Assembly: GCF_900167605.1 (NCBI RefSeq)
Contig: NZ_FUYH01000010.1
Span: 1-64,000 of the forward strand
Source: Caloramator quimbayensis
GTDB taxonomy: Bacteria; Bacillota; Clostridia; Clostridiales; Caloramatoraceae
Length of the DNA: 64,000 nt
Direction of reading: 5' to 3'
In this document: positions 46,178 through 54,601 of the stretch, piece after piece
Layout: every line of letters starts with the position of its first letter
Numbering within the stretch: position 1 is the first letter of the stretch
The notes under the pieces: model-generated
The model's database searches: none
Told to the model about the DNA's origin: nothing
The model's input: only the letters and a program-made list of their open reading frames with translations
Translations under genes and position numbers: made by a program

Positions 46178-47440
46178 ATGAAAGTAGTAGATGTTTTATG
46201 CAGTGCAGGAAGAACAGGTTTTTTCTTCGATGACCAAAGGGCTATAAAAAAAGGAGCAGAGCATGATGGATTTACCTATGTAGGTGAGCCTGTTACAGAA
46301 GGATTTAAAAAAATCAGAGTTGCAGGTGAATCAATATCTGTTATGTTAATTCTCGAGGATGGGCAGGTTGCCTATGGAGATTGTGCAGCAGTTCAGTATT
46401 CAGGAGCAGGCGGAAGAGATCCACTATTCCTATCAAAGGATTTTATACCGATAATAGAAAAACATATAGCCCCAAAACTTATTGGAAGAGAGCTTGAAAA
46501 CTTTAAAAGTATAGCAGAAGAAATCGATACTATGCTTGTTGATGGCAAAAGGCTTCATACAGCAATAAGATACGGTATTACCCAGGCAATACTTGATGGG
46601 GTTGCAAAGTCTAAGAAGCTTACAATGGCTGAGGTTATAAGGGATGAATACAATACAGGGGTTGAGCTTAAGGAAGTTCCAATATTTACTCAATCTGGAG
46701 ACGATAGATATAATAATGTTGATAAGATGATTATAAAGGGCGCTGATGTACTTCCCCACGGTCTTATAAACAACGTAAAGGAGAAACTTGGAGAGAGAGG
46801 AGAACTTCTAAAGGAGTATGTTGTGTGGCTTAGGGATAGAATAATGCATCTTAGAACTTCAAAGGATTATAATCCTGTTTTACATATAGATGTGTATGGA
46901 ACAATCGGAATAGCTTTTAATAATGATATTGAAAAGATGGCAGATTACCTTTCAGAGCTTGAAAAGGCAGCCCATCCGTTAAAGCTTAGAATAGAAGGAC
47001 CAATGGATGTTGAAAACAGGGAAGGTCAGATGCTTGAACTTAAAAAGCTGAGAAATGCATTAAAGGATAGGAATATTGGGGTTGAAATAGTTGCAGATGA
47101 ATGGTGCAACACATGGGAAGATATAAAATACTTTACTGATGAGCAGGCAGCTGACATGATACAGATTAAAACTCCTGATCTTGGAGGAGTAAATAATATA
47201 GTTGAAGCTATATTGTATTGTAAAAAACACGGCGTTGGTGCTTACTGCGGAGGAACCTGCAATGAAACAGACCGCTCAGCTCAGGTCTGCACGAATATAG
47301 CAATAGCCTGCGGCGCTGACCAGTGCCTTGCAAAGCCTGGTATGGGCGTTGATGAAGGATTTATGATAGTTTATAACGAGATGCAAAGAGTTTTAACTCT
47401 TGCAAAGAACAGAGAAAGAATAAACAAAGCTATTAAATAA
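46178..47440 (+). CDS. mal: Methylaspartate ammonia-lyase
   Basis: Enolase-superfamily enzyme that eliminates ammonia from 3-methylaspartate to give mesaconate; 420 residues. The N-terminal capping domain begins MKVVDVLCSAGRTGFFFDDQRAIKKGAEHDGF. Metal ligands follow in HIDVYGTIG (Asp), RIEGPMD (Glu) and ADEW (Asp); the catalytic lysine lies in IQIKTPDLGG. The tail CGGTCNETDRSAQVCT is family-specific. AAAGGAGG precedes the ATG; 13 bases after glmE. Confidence 0.96.
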   Translation: MKVVDVLCSAGRTGFFFDDQRAIKKGAEHDGFTYVGEPVTEGFKKIRVAGESISVMLILEDGQVAYGDCAAVQYSGAGGRDPLFLSKDFIPIIEKHIAPKLIGRELENFKSIAEEIDTMLVDGKRLHTAIRYGITQAILDGVAKSKKLTMAEVIRDEYNTGVELKEVPIFTQSGDDRYNNVDKMIIKGADVLPHGLINNVKEKLGERGELLKEYVVWLRDRIMHLRTSKDYNPVLHIDVYGTIGIAFNNDIEKMADYLSELEKAAHPLKLRIEGPMDVENREGQMLELKKLRNALKDRNIGVEIVADEWCNTWEDIKYFTDEQAADMIQIKTPDLGGVNNIVEAILYCKKHGVGAYCGGTCNETDRSAQVCTNIAIACGADQCLAKPGMGVDEGFMIVYNEMQRVLTLAKNRERINKAIK

Positions 47441-47450
47441 GGTTTAAGCT

Positions 47451-47476
47451 GGGTATGTAATGAAAATTACATACCC
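47451..47476 (+). other. Stem-loop with GAAA tetraloop inside the operon
   Basis: GGGTATGTAAT (47451-47461) and ATTACATACCC (47466-47476) pair perfectly around GAAA. No T run follows, so it is more likely a processing or stability element than a terminator. Confidence 0.6.
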
Positions 47477-47504
47477 ATATGTTAATTACAAAGGAGAATG
47501 AATA

Positions 47505-47867
47505 ATGGAAGAAAATAAAGATATAAGTCTTTCTGAGATGCTTGAGATGTCGAGAGTGTTATGGGAGAAGAATAAAGAAAGATGGTCGCCAATGGAGCCG
47601 CAGTACGGCAAGAATTTCATTTTATATATGATTGAAGAAATAGGAGAGGTAATACAGATTATTAAGAAAAAAGGCGAAGAGGAGATTATGCAAAGTCCTG
47701 AGGTAAGGGAAAGATTTATAGAAGAATTGTGCGATGTTATGATGTATTATTCTGATGTATTAAATAGATTTAAAATTACTCCCAATGAATTTGCTGAAAA
47801 ATATTATGAAAAATTTAATAAAAACATGAAAAGAGATTACGAAAAACAGTATAAAGAAACAGTATAA
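47505..47867 (+). CDS. MazG-like nucleotide pyrophosphohydrolase
   Basis: A 120-residue single-domain protein of the all-alpha NTP pyrophosphohydrolase group. The metal motif E-E-x2-E...E-x2-D is seen as MIEEIGEVIQIIKKKGEEEI and FIEELCDVMMYYSD. MazG proteins hydrolyse (deoxy)NTPs or related diphosphates. Its place between methylaspartase and the hydratase is odd, since no nucleotide step is known there. GGAGAA precedes the ATG. Confidence 0.82.
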   Translation: MEENKDISLSEMLEMSRVLWEKNKERWSPMEPQYGKNFILYMIEEIGEVIQIIKKKGEEEIMQSPEVRERFIEELCDVMMYYSDVLNRFKITPNEFAEKYYEKFNKNMKRDYEKQYKETV

Positions 47868-47890
47868 TTAAATTATTGGAGGGCGGCATG

Positions 47891-48733
47891 ATGAAGGAAA
47901 TACACGTTTCTAAGATAGTTGAAACTGTAAAAAAGCTCTGCATAGATGCAAATTATTATTTAAATGATGATATTAAAGATAGCCTCTTTAAAGCTAAGGA
48001 AAAAGAAACCTTTTCACTTGCACAGAATATACTCGATATAATACTTGAAAACGCTGATATTGCAAAAAATGAAAATATGCCTATGTGTCAGGATACAGGA
48101 ATGGCTGTTGTATTTCTTGAAATAGGTCAGGATGTACATATTACAGGAGGAAGCCTTGAGGATGCTGTAAATGAAGGGGTAAGAGAGGGTTACAGTGAAG
48201 GATATTTAAGAAAATCTGTGGTAGGGGACCCTATAGAGAGAATAAATACAAAGGACAATACTCCAGCGATAATTCATTACAGTATAGTGCCTGGAGATAA
48301 ACTAAAAATAACAGTTGCTCCAAAGGGTTTTGGAAGCGAAAACATGAGTCAGCTTAAGATGTTAAAGCCTGCTGATGGTATAGAAGGTGTTAAGGATTTT
48401 GTTTTAAAGGCTGTAAAGGAGGCAGGACCTAATCCATGCCCTCCAATAGTAGTCGGGATTGGAATAGGAGGAACCTTTGAAAAAGCAGCATTTCTTGCTA
48501 AAAAAGCTCTTTTAAGACCTGTAAATGTTAAAAACTCTAATCCTTATTACGCAAAGCTTGAAGAAGAACTTTTAGAGAAAATAAATTCCCTTGGGATAGG
48601 GCCTCAGGGCTTTGGAGGGAGGACTACGGCTCTTTCAGTCAATATTGAAACATATGCTACTCATATTGCAGGGCTTCCCGTTGCAGTTAATATAAACTGC
48701 CATGCTACAAGACATTCAGAAGCTGTTTTATAA
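47891..48733 (+). CDS. Class I hydratase alpha subunit (probable mesaconase)
   Basis: A 280-residue Fe-S hydratase subunit homologous to the N-terminal part of class I fumarase. Markers are MPMCQDTGMAVVFLEIGQ, GSENMSQLKML, AGPNPCPPIVVGIGIGGTFEKAA and NINCHATRHSEA; the three cysteines are the presumed [4Fe-4S] ligands. Two-subunit enzymes of this type hydrate fumarate or mesaconate; between methylaspartase and citramalate lyase, mesaconate to (S)-citramalate is the expected reaction. ATGs at 47888 and 47891 are both possible; GGAGGG spacing favours 47891. Confidence 0.9.
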   Translation: MKEIHVSKIVETVKKLCIDANYYLNDDIKDSLFKAKEKETFSLAQNILDIILENADIAKNENMPMCQDTGMAVVFLEIGQDVHITGGSLEDAVNEGVREGYSEGYLRKSVVGDPIERINTKDNTPAIIHYSIVPGDKLKITVAPKGFGSENMSQLKMLKPADGIEGVKDFVLKAVKEAGPNPCPPIVVGIGIGGTFEKAAFLAKKALLRPVNVKNSNPYYAKLEEELLEKINSLGIGPQGFGGRTTALSVNIETYATHIAGLPVAVNINCHATRHSEAVL

Positions 48734-48746
48734 GGAGGACTATTAT

Positions 48747-49304
48747 ATGAAAAAGAAGATTACAACACCCCTTACTGATGATGCAGTAAAGGAATTGAAG
48801 GCCGGAGATAGCGTACTTTTAACAGGATATATATATACTGCAAGGGATGCAGCTCATAAAAGGCTTGTTGAACTTTTGAAGGAAGGTAAAAATCTGCCTT
48901 TTGATATAAATGGTCAGGTTATTTATTATGTAGGACCAACACCAGCAAAAGAGGGGATGCCCATAGGTTCTGCAGGACCAACAACAAGCTACAGGATGGA
49001 TCCTTATGCACCAAAGCTTTTGGAGATTGGACTTAAGGGAATGATAGGTAAGGGCTCAAGAAATGATGAGGTAATAAATGCTATTAAAAAATATAATGGT
49101 GTTTATTTTGCAGCAATAGGCGGTGCAGCAGCTCTTACTGCAAAATGCGTAAAATCATCAGAGCTTATAGCTTATGAGGATTTAGGAGCAGAGGCTATAA
49201 GAAGGCTTTATGTTGAGGATTTGCCATTAATTGTTGTTATAGACAGCGATGGAAATAACTATTATGAAATAGGACAAAGAGAATATCTAAATTCAACAAA
49301 ATAA
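48747..49304 (+). CDS. Class I hydratase beta subunit (probable mesaconase)
   Basis: A 185-residue partner of the preceding subunit, homologous to the C-terminal domain of class I fumarase or tartrate dehydratase. Markers are LTGYIYTARDAAHKRL, YVGPTPAKEGMPIGSAGPTTSYRMD, GMIGKGSRND and FAAIGGAAALTAKCVK. The frame is open to 48702, but AAGGAGGA selects the ATG at 48747, 13 bases after the alpha stop. Both subunits form the active site. Confidence 0.9.
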   Translation: MKKKITTPLTDDAVKELKAGDSVLLTGYIYTARDAAHKRLVELLKEGKNLPFDINGQVIYYVGPTPAKEGMPIGSAGPTTSYRMDPYAPKLLEIGLKGMIGKGSRNDEVINAIKKYNGVYFAAIGGAAALTAKCVKSSELIAYEDLGAEAIRRLYVEDLPLIVVIDSDGNNYYEIGQREYLNSTK

Positions 49305-49312
49305 AATAAATA

Positions 49313-49470
49313 GATTATTGGTGCTCTGCTTTGTGGAGGTAAAAGGGAAAGCGGTGAAAATCCGCTACAGCCCCCGCTACTGTAATGGAGGACGAATCTA
49401 ATATGCCACTGGCATTTGCTGGGAAGGTTAGAGGAGAATGATGCCTAAGTCAGGAAACCTGCCAATAATC
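49313..49470 (+). ncRNA. Cobalamin riboswitch
   Basis: Closed by a perfect nine-base P1: GATTATTGG (49313-49321) with CCAATAATC (49462-49470). Inside are the core blocks AAGCGGTGAAAATCCGC, ACAGCCCCCGCTACTGTAA and the B12 box AGTCAGGAAACCTGCC (from 49449). After it, ATCTTTC (49479-49485) can pair with GGAAGGAT around the ribosome site GGAGGG of yitT, suggesting translational control. It is the only riboswitch inside the catabolic island and lies downstream of the B12-dependent mutase genes. Confidence 0.95.
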
Positions 49471-49500
49471 TTAGAAAAATCTTTCGGAGGGAAGGATAAT

Positions 49501-50349
49501 ATGGAATTTCAAAATAAACTTTATAAAATCTTAAAGATAACTTTTGGAAGTTTTATTTATGCTGCTGCAATAAATATATTTATTGTTCCACATAGGCTTT
49601 TAAGCGGAGGAATAGCAGGTATATCTCTTATTATGCAGTATATAACATGCATACCATCTGGATATTGGGTTTTTATAATTAATTTACCCTTATTTATTAT
49701 AGGATACAGGCTCATAAATAAGAAATTTATTTTATTAAGCTTTGTAGGGATGTTGTCTATGTCATTTTTTTTAATACTTACTAAAAATATTTCTTTTTTA
49801 GTAAGTATTGATGATTTAATTATATCAACGATATTCGGGGCCGTTATAAGCGGAATAGGTATGGGTATTATTTTCAAAGAAGGAGCATCTCAGGGTGGAA
49901 CAGATATAATAGCCTTTATAATTAAAAAAAATAATGGAATAAAATTATCAACACTATATTTTATTTTAAATGGTGCGATTGTAATTTCTGAAATGTTTAT
50001 TGTAAATATTAAACTTACTTTATATACAATTGTTGCTATGTATATAAAGGCAATTGTAATCGATAAGATAGTTAATTTATATAATAAAAAGAAAGTATTG
50101 ATGATATTAACATCAAATGAAAAGGAAATATCGCTATGTGTTTCTAAGTGTATAGGCAAAGAAACCATTCTTCTTTATGGTGAAAATGCTTATATAGGTT
50201 CAGAAAGAAAAGTTATATATTGCATTGTTAATGAAAAAGAATTAGGTAGAATTAAGACTCTTATAGGGAATATAGACATTACAGCACAGATGTCTGTTTT
50301 AGAGGCTATTGACATTCAGGGTAAAGAATGGCTGTCTTTAGCTGTATAG
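49501..50349 (+). CDS. YitT family membrane protein under cobalamin riboswitch control
   Basis: A 282-residue membrane protein: an N-terminal DUF161-type region with about five helices (FGSFIYAAAINIFIVPHRLLSGGIAGISLIMQY; FKEGASQGGTDIIAFII) and a C-terminal soluble DUF2179 domain (about 210-282). YitT proteins are widespread and of unproven function. An open frame begins in the riboswitch at 49438; the real start is the ATG at 49501 behind GGAGGGAAGG. Its place suggests transport linked to cobalamin or to the pathway, but this is inference. Confidence 0.9.
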   Translation: MEFQNKLYKILKITFGSFIYAAAINIFIVPHRLLSGGIAGISLIMQYITCIPSGYWVFIINLPLFIIGYRLINKKFILLSFVGMLSMSFFLILTKNISFLVSIDDLIISTIFGAVISGIGMGIIFKEGASQGGTDIIAFIIKKNNGIKLSTLYFILNGAIVISEMFIVNIKLTLYTIVAMYIKAIVIDKIVNLYNKKKVLMILTSNEKEISLCVSKCIGKETILLYGENAYIGSERKVIYCIVNEKELGRIKTLIGNIDITAQMSVLEAIDIQGKEWLSLAV

Positions 50350-50370
50350 TATTATAAAGTAGGTGATAAA

Positions 50371-50634
50371 ATGGAGATTAAAAGGATTGCAAAATGCGGG
50401 ACCTTTGAATCGAATGATATATATGTAATAGTCGAACCAAACAGCGATGGAGGTGTTGAGATAAATCTTGAGAGCATAGTTATGAAACAGTTTGGGGAAC
50501 AGATAAAAAAGACTATTGATGAGACAGTAAAATCCTTTGGGATAAAAAGCATAAAAATAACCGCAAAGGACAGAGGGGCTCTTGACTATACAATAAAATC
50601 GAGGGTTGAAACTGCCATTAAAAGGGCGCTTTAG
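50371..50634 (+). CDS. citD: Citrate/citramalate lyase acyl carrier subunit (gamma)
   Basis: An 87-residue acyl carrier protein that bears the phosphoribosyl-dephospho-CoA arm. The segment CGTFESNDIYVIVEP includes the serine (near residue 14) that accepts the prosthetic group. The tail DRGALDYTIKSRVETAI is conserved. AGGTGAT precedes the ATG. The context (mesaconate pathway and absence of a citrate carrier or oxaloacetate decarboxylase) makes citramalate lyase more likely than citrate lyase. Confidence 0.9.
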   Translation: MEIKRIAKCGTFESNDIYVIVEPNSDGGVEINLESIVMKQFGEQIKKTIDETVKSFGIKSIKITAKDRGALDYTIKSRVETAIKRAL

Positions 50635-50645
50635 GGGGTGAGATT

Positions 50646-51515
50646 TTGAAATTAAGAAGGAGTATGCTATTTATTCCGGGAAATAATCCTGGGATGATAC
50701 AAAACGCTGGGGTTCTTGGGGCAGACAGCATAATTCTCGATTTGGAGGATGCTGTTGCTGTAACCGAAAAGGATTCGGCGAGGATTCTTGTTAGAAATGC
50801 GATTAAAACTTTGGATTTTTATAACAGTGAGATAGTTGTAAGAATTAATCCTCTTTCAACGGATTTCGGATTTGAAGATATAAAGGAGATTGCAAAGGTA
50901 AAACCCCATGCCCTTTTGATTCCAAAGGCTACTGAGGAGGACATAAAGGCTTGTGATGATATTCTAAAAAGGATTGAAGAGTATGAGAGATTTGAGAATA
51001 ACCATATAAAGCTTTTTCCTCTAATTGAAACTGCCTATGGCCTTGAAAACGTGTATAACATTATTAAAGCCTCAGATAGAGTTGAAGGAGTTCTCCTTGG
51101 GGCTGAGGATTTGACAGCAGACCTTGGAATTAAAAGGACGAGGGAAGGTGAGGAAATATTCTATGCAAGATGCAAGGTTGCATCAGCATGTAGGGCCTTT
51201 AGAGTAGATGCTATTGATACCCCCTTTACTGACCTTAATGATTATGATGGATTTGTGGAAGATATTAAAAAGGCAAAATCTATAGGTATGACGGGAAAGG
51301 CTGCTATAAATCCAAGGCAGATAGATACCATACATGACGTCTTTGCACCATCTAAGGAAGAAATAGAATATGCAAAAAGGGTTATGAAGGCTCAGGAGGA
51401 TGCTAAAAGAGAGGGCAAAGGTGTTTTCTCTCTCGATGGTAAGATGGTTGATGCTCCAATAATTCAAAGGGCTGATACTATACTCGAAAAGGCTAAGCTG
51501 TCAGGACTTTTATAG
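50646..51515 (+). CDS. citE: Citrate/citramalate lyase beta subunit
   Basis: A 289-residue TIM-barrel lyase subunit that cleaves the acyl-thioester (citramalyl to acetyl plus pyruvate in the proposed role). Typical motifs: RRSMLFIPGNNPGMIQNA, DSIILDLEDAV, VVRINPLST, LLIPKATEE, LFPLIETAYGL and LLGAEDLTADLG. It starts with TTG at 50646 behind AGGGGGTGAG; no better codon is available. It overlaps no gene but is 11 bases from citD. Confidence 0.92.
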   Translation: MKLRRSMLFIPGNNPGMIQNAGVLGADSIILDLEDAVAVTEKDSARILVRNAIKTLDFYNSEIVVRINPLSTDFGFEDIKEIAKVKPHALLIPKATEEDIKACDDILKRIEEYERFENNHIKLFPLIETAYGLENVYNIIKASDRVEGVLLGAEDLTADLGIKRTREGEEIFYARCKVASACRAFRVDAIDTPFTDLNDYDGFVEDIKKAKSIGMTGKAAINPRQIDTIHDVFAPSKEEIEYAKRVMKAQEDAKREGKGVFSLDGKMVDAPIIQRADTILEKAKLSGLL

Positions 51516-51526
51516 GGGGTGATTAG

Positions 51527-53065
51527 ATGATTAATGCGGCATTAAGAGAAATACCAGAATATATAAAAGGTTATGGAAAGGTAAAACCCTTCGAAGGTGC
51601 TTTTAAAAATATAAATAAGGCTCAAAAGGCTAATGTATCTTTAAATTGTAAATCCTCTAATGATGATAAAGTTGTATCTTCAATTGAAGAAGTATTAAAA
51701 AAATGCGGAATAAGGGATGGAATGACTTTATCCTTTCATCATCATTTAAGGAATGGGGATTATGTTCTTAATATGGTGATGGAAGAAGTTGCAAGGCTTG
51801 GAATAAAGGATATTAAAGTTGCTGCAAGTTCCATATTCCCCATTCATGAACCCCTTGTGGAACTAATTAAAAGCGGGGTTGTGACAGGGATTTATACAAA
51901 TTATATGTCAGGTCCTGTTGCGCAGGCTGTATCCCTTGGATATTTAAAATATCCTGCAATAATGCACACACACGGTGGCAGGGCAAGGGCAATAGAATCA
52001 GGGGATTTGCACATAGATATTGCCTTTATTGCATCCCCAGCCTGTGATACCTACGGAAATATAAACGGTGTTGAAGGAAGGGCTGCATGCGGTTCCTTAG
52101 GCTATGCAATACCCGATGCTATGTATGCCGACAGGGTTGTGGCAATAACTGACAACCTTCTTCCTTATCCACTGTGCCCTATTGAGATTTCACAGGAGTA
52201 TGTGGATTATATTGTAGCAGTTGAAGAAATCGGAGATCCTAAGGGAATAGTTTCAGGAACTACAAAGATTACAAAGGATCCTGTTGGTCTTAAAATAGCA
52301 AAACTTGCATCAAGCCTTATAGAAGAGAGCGGGCTTTTAAAAGATGGATTTTCCTTTCAAACAGGAGCAGGAGGAACTACCCTTGCTGTTGCAGCCTATG
52401 TTAAAGAGATAATGAAAAGAAAAAATATAAAGGGAAGTTTTGCAGCAGGCGGAATTACGGGATATATAGTTGAAATGCTTGAGGAGGGGCTTTTTACCTC
52501 TTTATTTGATGTTCAGTGCTTTGATTTAAAAGCCGTACAGTCTTACAGGGATAATAAAAATCATCAGGGGATGTCCGCATCTATGTACGGAAATCCCCAC
52601 AATAAAGGTGCCGTTGTAAATATGCTCGATGTTATGATACTTGGTGCAACAGAGGTGGATACTGACTTTAATGTTAATGTTACAACAGGTTCTGATGGGT
52701 TTATTATGGGAGGTTCAGGAGGGCACAGCGATACAGCAGCAGGTGCTAAACTTTCCATAGTTACAACCCAGCTTATAAAGGGAAGGCTTCCTATAGTTGC
52801 AGACAGAGTAACTACAGTTACAACCCCAGGAGAGACAATAGATGCAATAGTTACTGAAAGAGGTATCGCTATAAATCCTAAAAGAAAGGATTTAATAGAA
52901 AAGCTTAAAGGGAGCAAACTTCCTATTATGAGCATTGAGGAACTTAAAAATTTAGCCGTAAAAATTACTGGTATTCCTCAAAGGTATGAAAACAATGGTA
53001 AGATTGTTGGAGTAGTAGAATACAGGGATGGTACCGTTATAGATGTTATAAGGCAGGTGCAGTAG
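51527..53065 (+). CDS. citF: Citrate/citramalate lyase alpha subunit (CoA-transferase-like)
   Basis: A 512-residue acyl-transfer subunit that swaps acetyl for the substrate acyl group on the carrier. Markers are GMTLSFHHHLRNGDYVLNMV, AASSIFPIHEPLVELIKSGVVTGIYTNYMSGPVA, HTHGGRARAIESGDL, FQTGAGGTTLAV, ITGYIVEMLEEGLF and GSDGFIMGGSGGHSDTAAGAKL. GGGGGTGAT lies before the ATG. Normal length for CitF. Confidence 0.94.
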   Translation: MINAALREIPEYIKGYGKVKPFEGAFKNINKAQKANVSLNCKSSNDDKVVSSIEEVLKKCGIRDGMTLSFHHHLRNGDYVLNMVMEEVARLGIKDIKVAASSIFPIHEPLVELIKSGVVTGIYTNYMSGPVAQAVSLGYLKYPAIMHTHGGRARAIESGDLHIDIAFIASPACDTYGNINGVEGRAACGSLGYAIPDAMYADRVVAITDNLLPYPLCPIEISQEYVDYIVAVEEIGDPKGIVSGTTKITKDPVGLKIAKLASSLIEESGLLKDGFSFQTGAGGTTLAVAAYVKEIMKRKNIKGSFAAGGITGYIVEMLEEGLFTSLFDVQCFDLKAVQSYRDNKNHQGMSASMYGNPHNKGAVVNMLDVMILGATEVDTDFNVNVTTGSDGFIMGGSGGHSDTAAGAKLSIVTTQLIKGRLPIVADRVTTVTTPGETIDAIVTERGIAINPKRKDLIEKLKGSKLPIMSIEELKNLAVKITGIPQRYENNGKIVGVVEYRDGTVIDVIRQVQ

Positions 53066-53070
53066 ATTAT

Positions 53071-54090
53071 ATGTACGATGTTTTAATAAGAAGGGCAGAG
53101 TATGAAGAATTTGATGATGTAAAAAGGCTTTTAGCTGATAATGATCTGACTCTTGAAGATGCAGAATATACTGCAATAGCCAAACTTAATGAGGATATTA
53201 TTGGCACCTGCTCCTTTTCCGGAAAGATTATAAAATGCTTTGCCGTAAGGGAAGATTACAAGGGAGAAGGCTTATCTTTAAAACTTGTAACACATATAAT
53301 TGATGAGATGTTTGAAAGAGGAATATATGAATATTTTGTTTTTACAAAACCTGAGAATATAAATATTTTTAAATCCATGGGCTTTAAGATTGTACATTCT
53401 GCTTATAAGGTTTGCCTTCTTGAAGGAGGAAAATCTGATATAAATAAAAGCATTGATGAAATGTTCAAAAAAAGCGGCTTAGGATATGAAAAAAAATCAG
53501 CCTTAGTTATGAATTGCAATCCCTTTACTTTAGGCCACAGATATATTATAGAAAAGGCATCAAAGGAAAGTGAAAGCGTTGTTGTATTTATCGTAAAGGA
53601 GGATAAATCCGTATTTCCCTTTGATATAAGATACAGCCTTGTTAAGGAAGGGGTTTCGGATTTAAAAAATGTAAAGGTAATTTCAGGCGGGGATTATATA
53701 ATATCTTCTGCAACTTTTCCTTCTTATTTTATAAAGCAATTGGATGATAGAATCGATGCCTATACTAATCTTGATGCTCATATATTCGGGAAATATATAG
53801 CTCCTGTATTTAACATAGTGAAAAGGTATGTGGGCACAGAACCTTTTTGTAAAGTAACAGAGAAATATAATAATGCCCTTTTAAAAATTCTTCCAAGTTA
53901 TAATGTTGAAGTAGAGCTCGTTGAAAGGATAAAAAATTCAGGAAATATAGTTAGCGCTTCCTTTGTAAGAAATCTTATAAAAAAAGGTGATTTTAATAGT
54001 ATAAGAAATTTTATACCGGATGTAACCTTTAATTATTTAGTATCAGAAAAGGCAAAGGGTGTTATAGAGAGGATTGAAAATGAAAAATGA
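53071..54090 (+). CDS. citC: Citrate lyase-type ligase (acetylates the acyl carrier)
   Basis: A 339-residue [citrate (pro-3S)-lyase] ligase that charges the carrier with acetate and ATP. The N-terminal 110 residues are a GNAT-like domain (VREDYKGEGLSLKLVTHIIDEM); the C-terminal nucleotidyltransferase half has the adenylate motif NCNPFTLGHRYIIEKA and the tail RNLIKKGDFNSI. It starts six bases after citF and overlaps citX. Confidence 0.93.
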   Translation: MYDVLIRRAEYEEFDDVKRLLADNDLTLEDAEYTAIAKLNEDIIGTCSFSGKIIKCFAVREDYKGEGLSLKLVTHIIDEMFERGIYEYFVFTKPENINIFKSMGFKIVHSAYKVCLLEGGKSDINKSIDEMFKKSGLGYEKKSALVMNCNPFTLGHRYIIEKASKESESVVVFIVKEDKSVFPFDIRYSLVKEGVSDLKNVKVISGGDYIISSATFPSYFIKQLDDRIDAYTNLDAHIFGKYIAPVFNIVKRYVGTEPFCKVTEKYNNALLKILPSYNVEVELVERIKNSGNIVSASFVRNLIKKGDFNSIRNFIPDVTFNYLVSEKAKGVIERIENEK

Positions 54091-54601
54091 GAAGCTATGG
54101 GAGCTTATATTAACAGATAGAGAAAAAAGATATGATTTGATATGTGAGATAATTGAAAAATATAAAAAACCTGTACTGTGCGGCAAATTAAATTATGCAG
54201 GAGAAAATAAAAATAATGAATTGTCACAAAAGGCCTTTAAAGTTCTTTTAAATCTTTTAAAAGATAATTTTAAAGAATACATGCTTTATGAGAAAATTTT
54301 AGAAGGATATGATGGTAAAGCGGTTATAATGGCTTTGAATATTTCGCCTATTAATGCAAAAAAGCTTTCAATTTCTATTGAGGATAGTCATCCCTTAGGA
54401 AGAATTTTCGATATAGATATTTATGATTTAAACAAAGTTCCCTTAAGCAGGAGGGAGTTTGGCAGGAGCAGACCATGCATAATATGCACAGATGATGCGA
54501 GGGAGTGCATAGCTTTAAAAAAACACAGCTTCGAAGAAGTTATTAAAAAAACTGACAAAATTATAATAAACTATTTTAAAGGTGATAATGAAAATGCATA
54601 A
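54080..54601 (+). CDS. citX: Apo-lyase phosphoribosyl-dephospho-CoA transferase CitX
   Basis: A 173-residue transferase that attaches the CoA-derived prosthetic group to the carrier serine. The family block is DSHPLGRIFDIDIYDLNK, followed by LSRREFGRSRPCIICTDDARECI. An upstream TTG at 54074 is in frame, but GAGAGGA favours the ATG at 54080, inside the last 11 bases of citC. Confidence 0.9.
   Translation: MKNEKLWELILTDREKRYDLICEIIEKYKKPVLCGKLNYAGENKNNELSQKAFKVLLNLLKDNFKEYMLYEKILEGYDGKAVIMALNISPINAKKLSISIEDSHPLGRIFDIDIYDLNKVPLSRREFGRSRPCIICTDDARECIALKKHSFEEVIKKTDKIIINYFKGDNENA

Noticed and set aside
49438-49500. Upstream extension of the YitT protein
   Set aside because: These codons lie in the cobalamin riboswitch; the ribosome site points to 49501.
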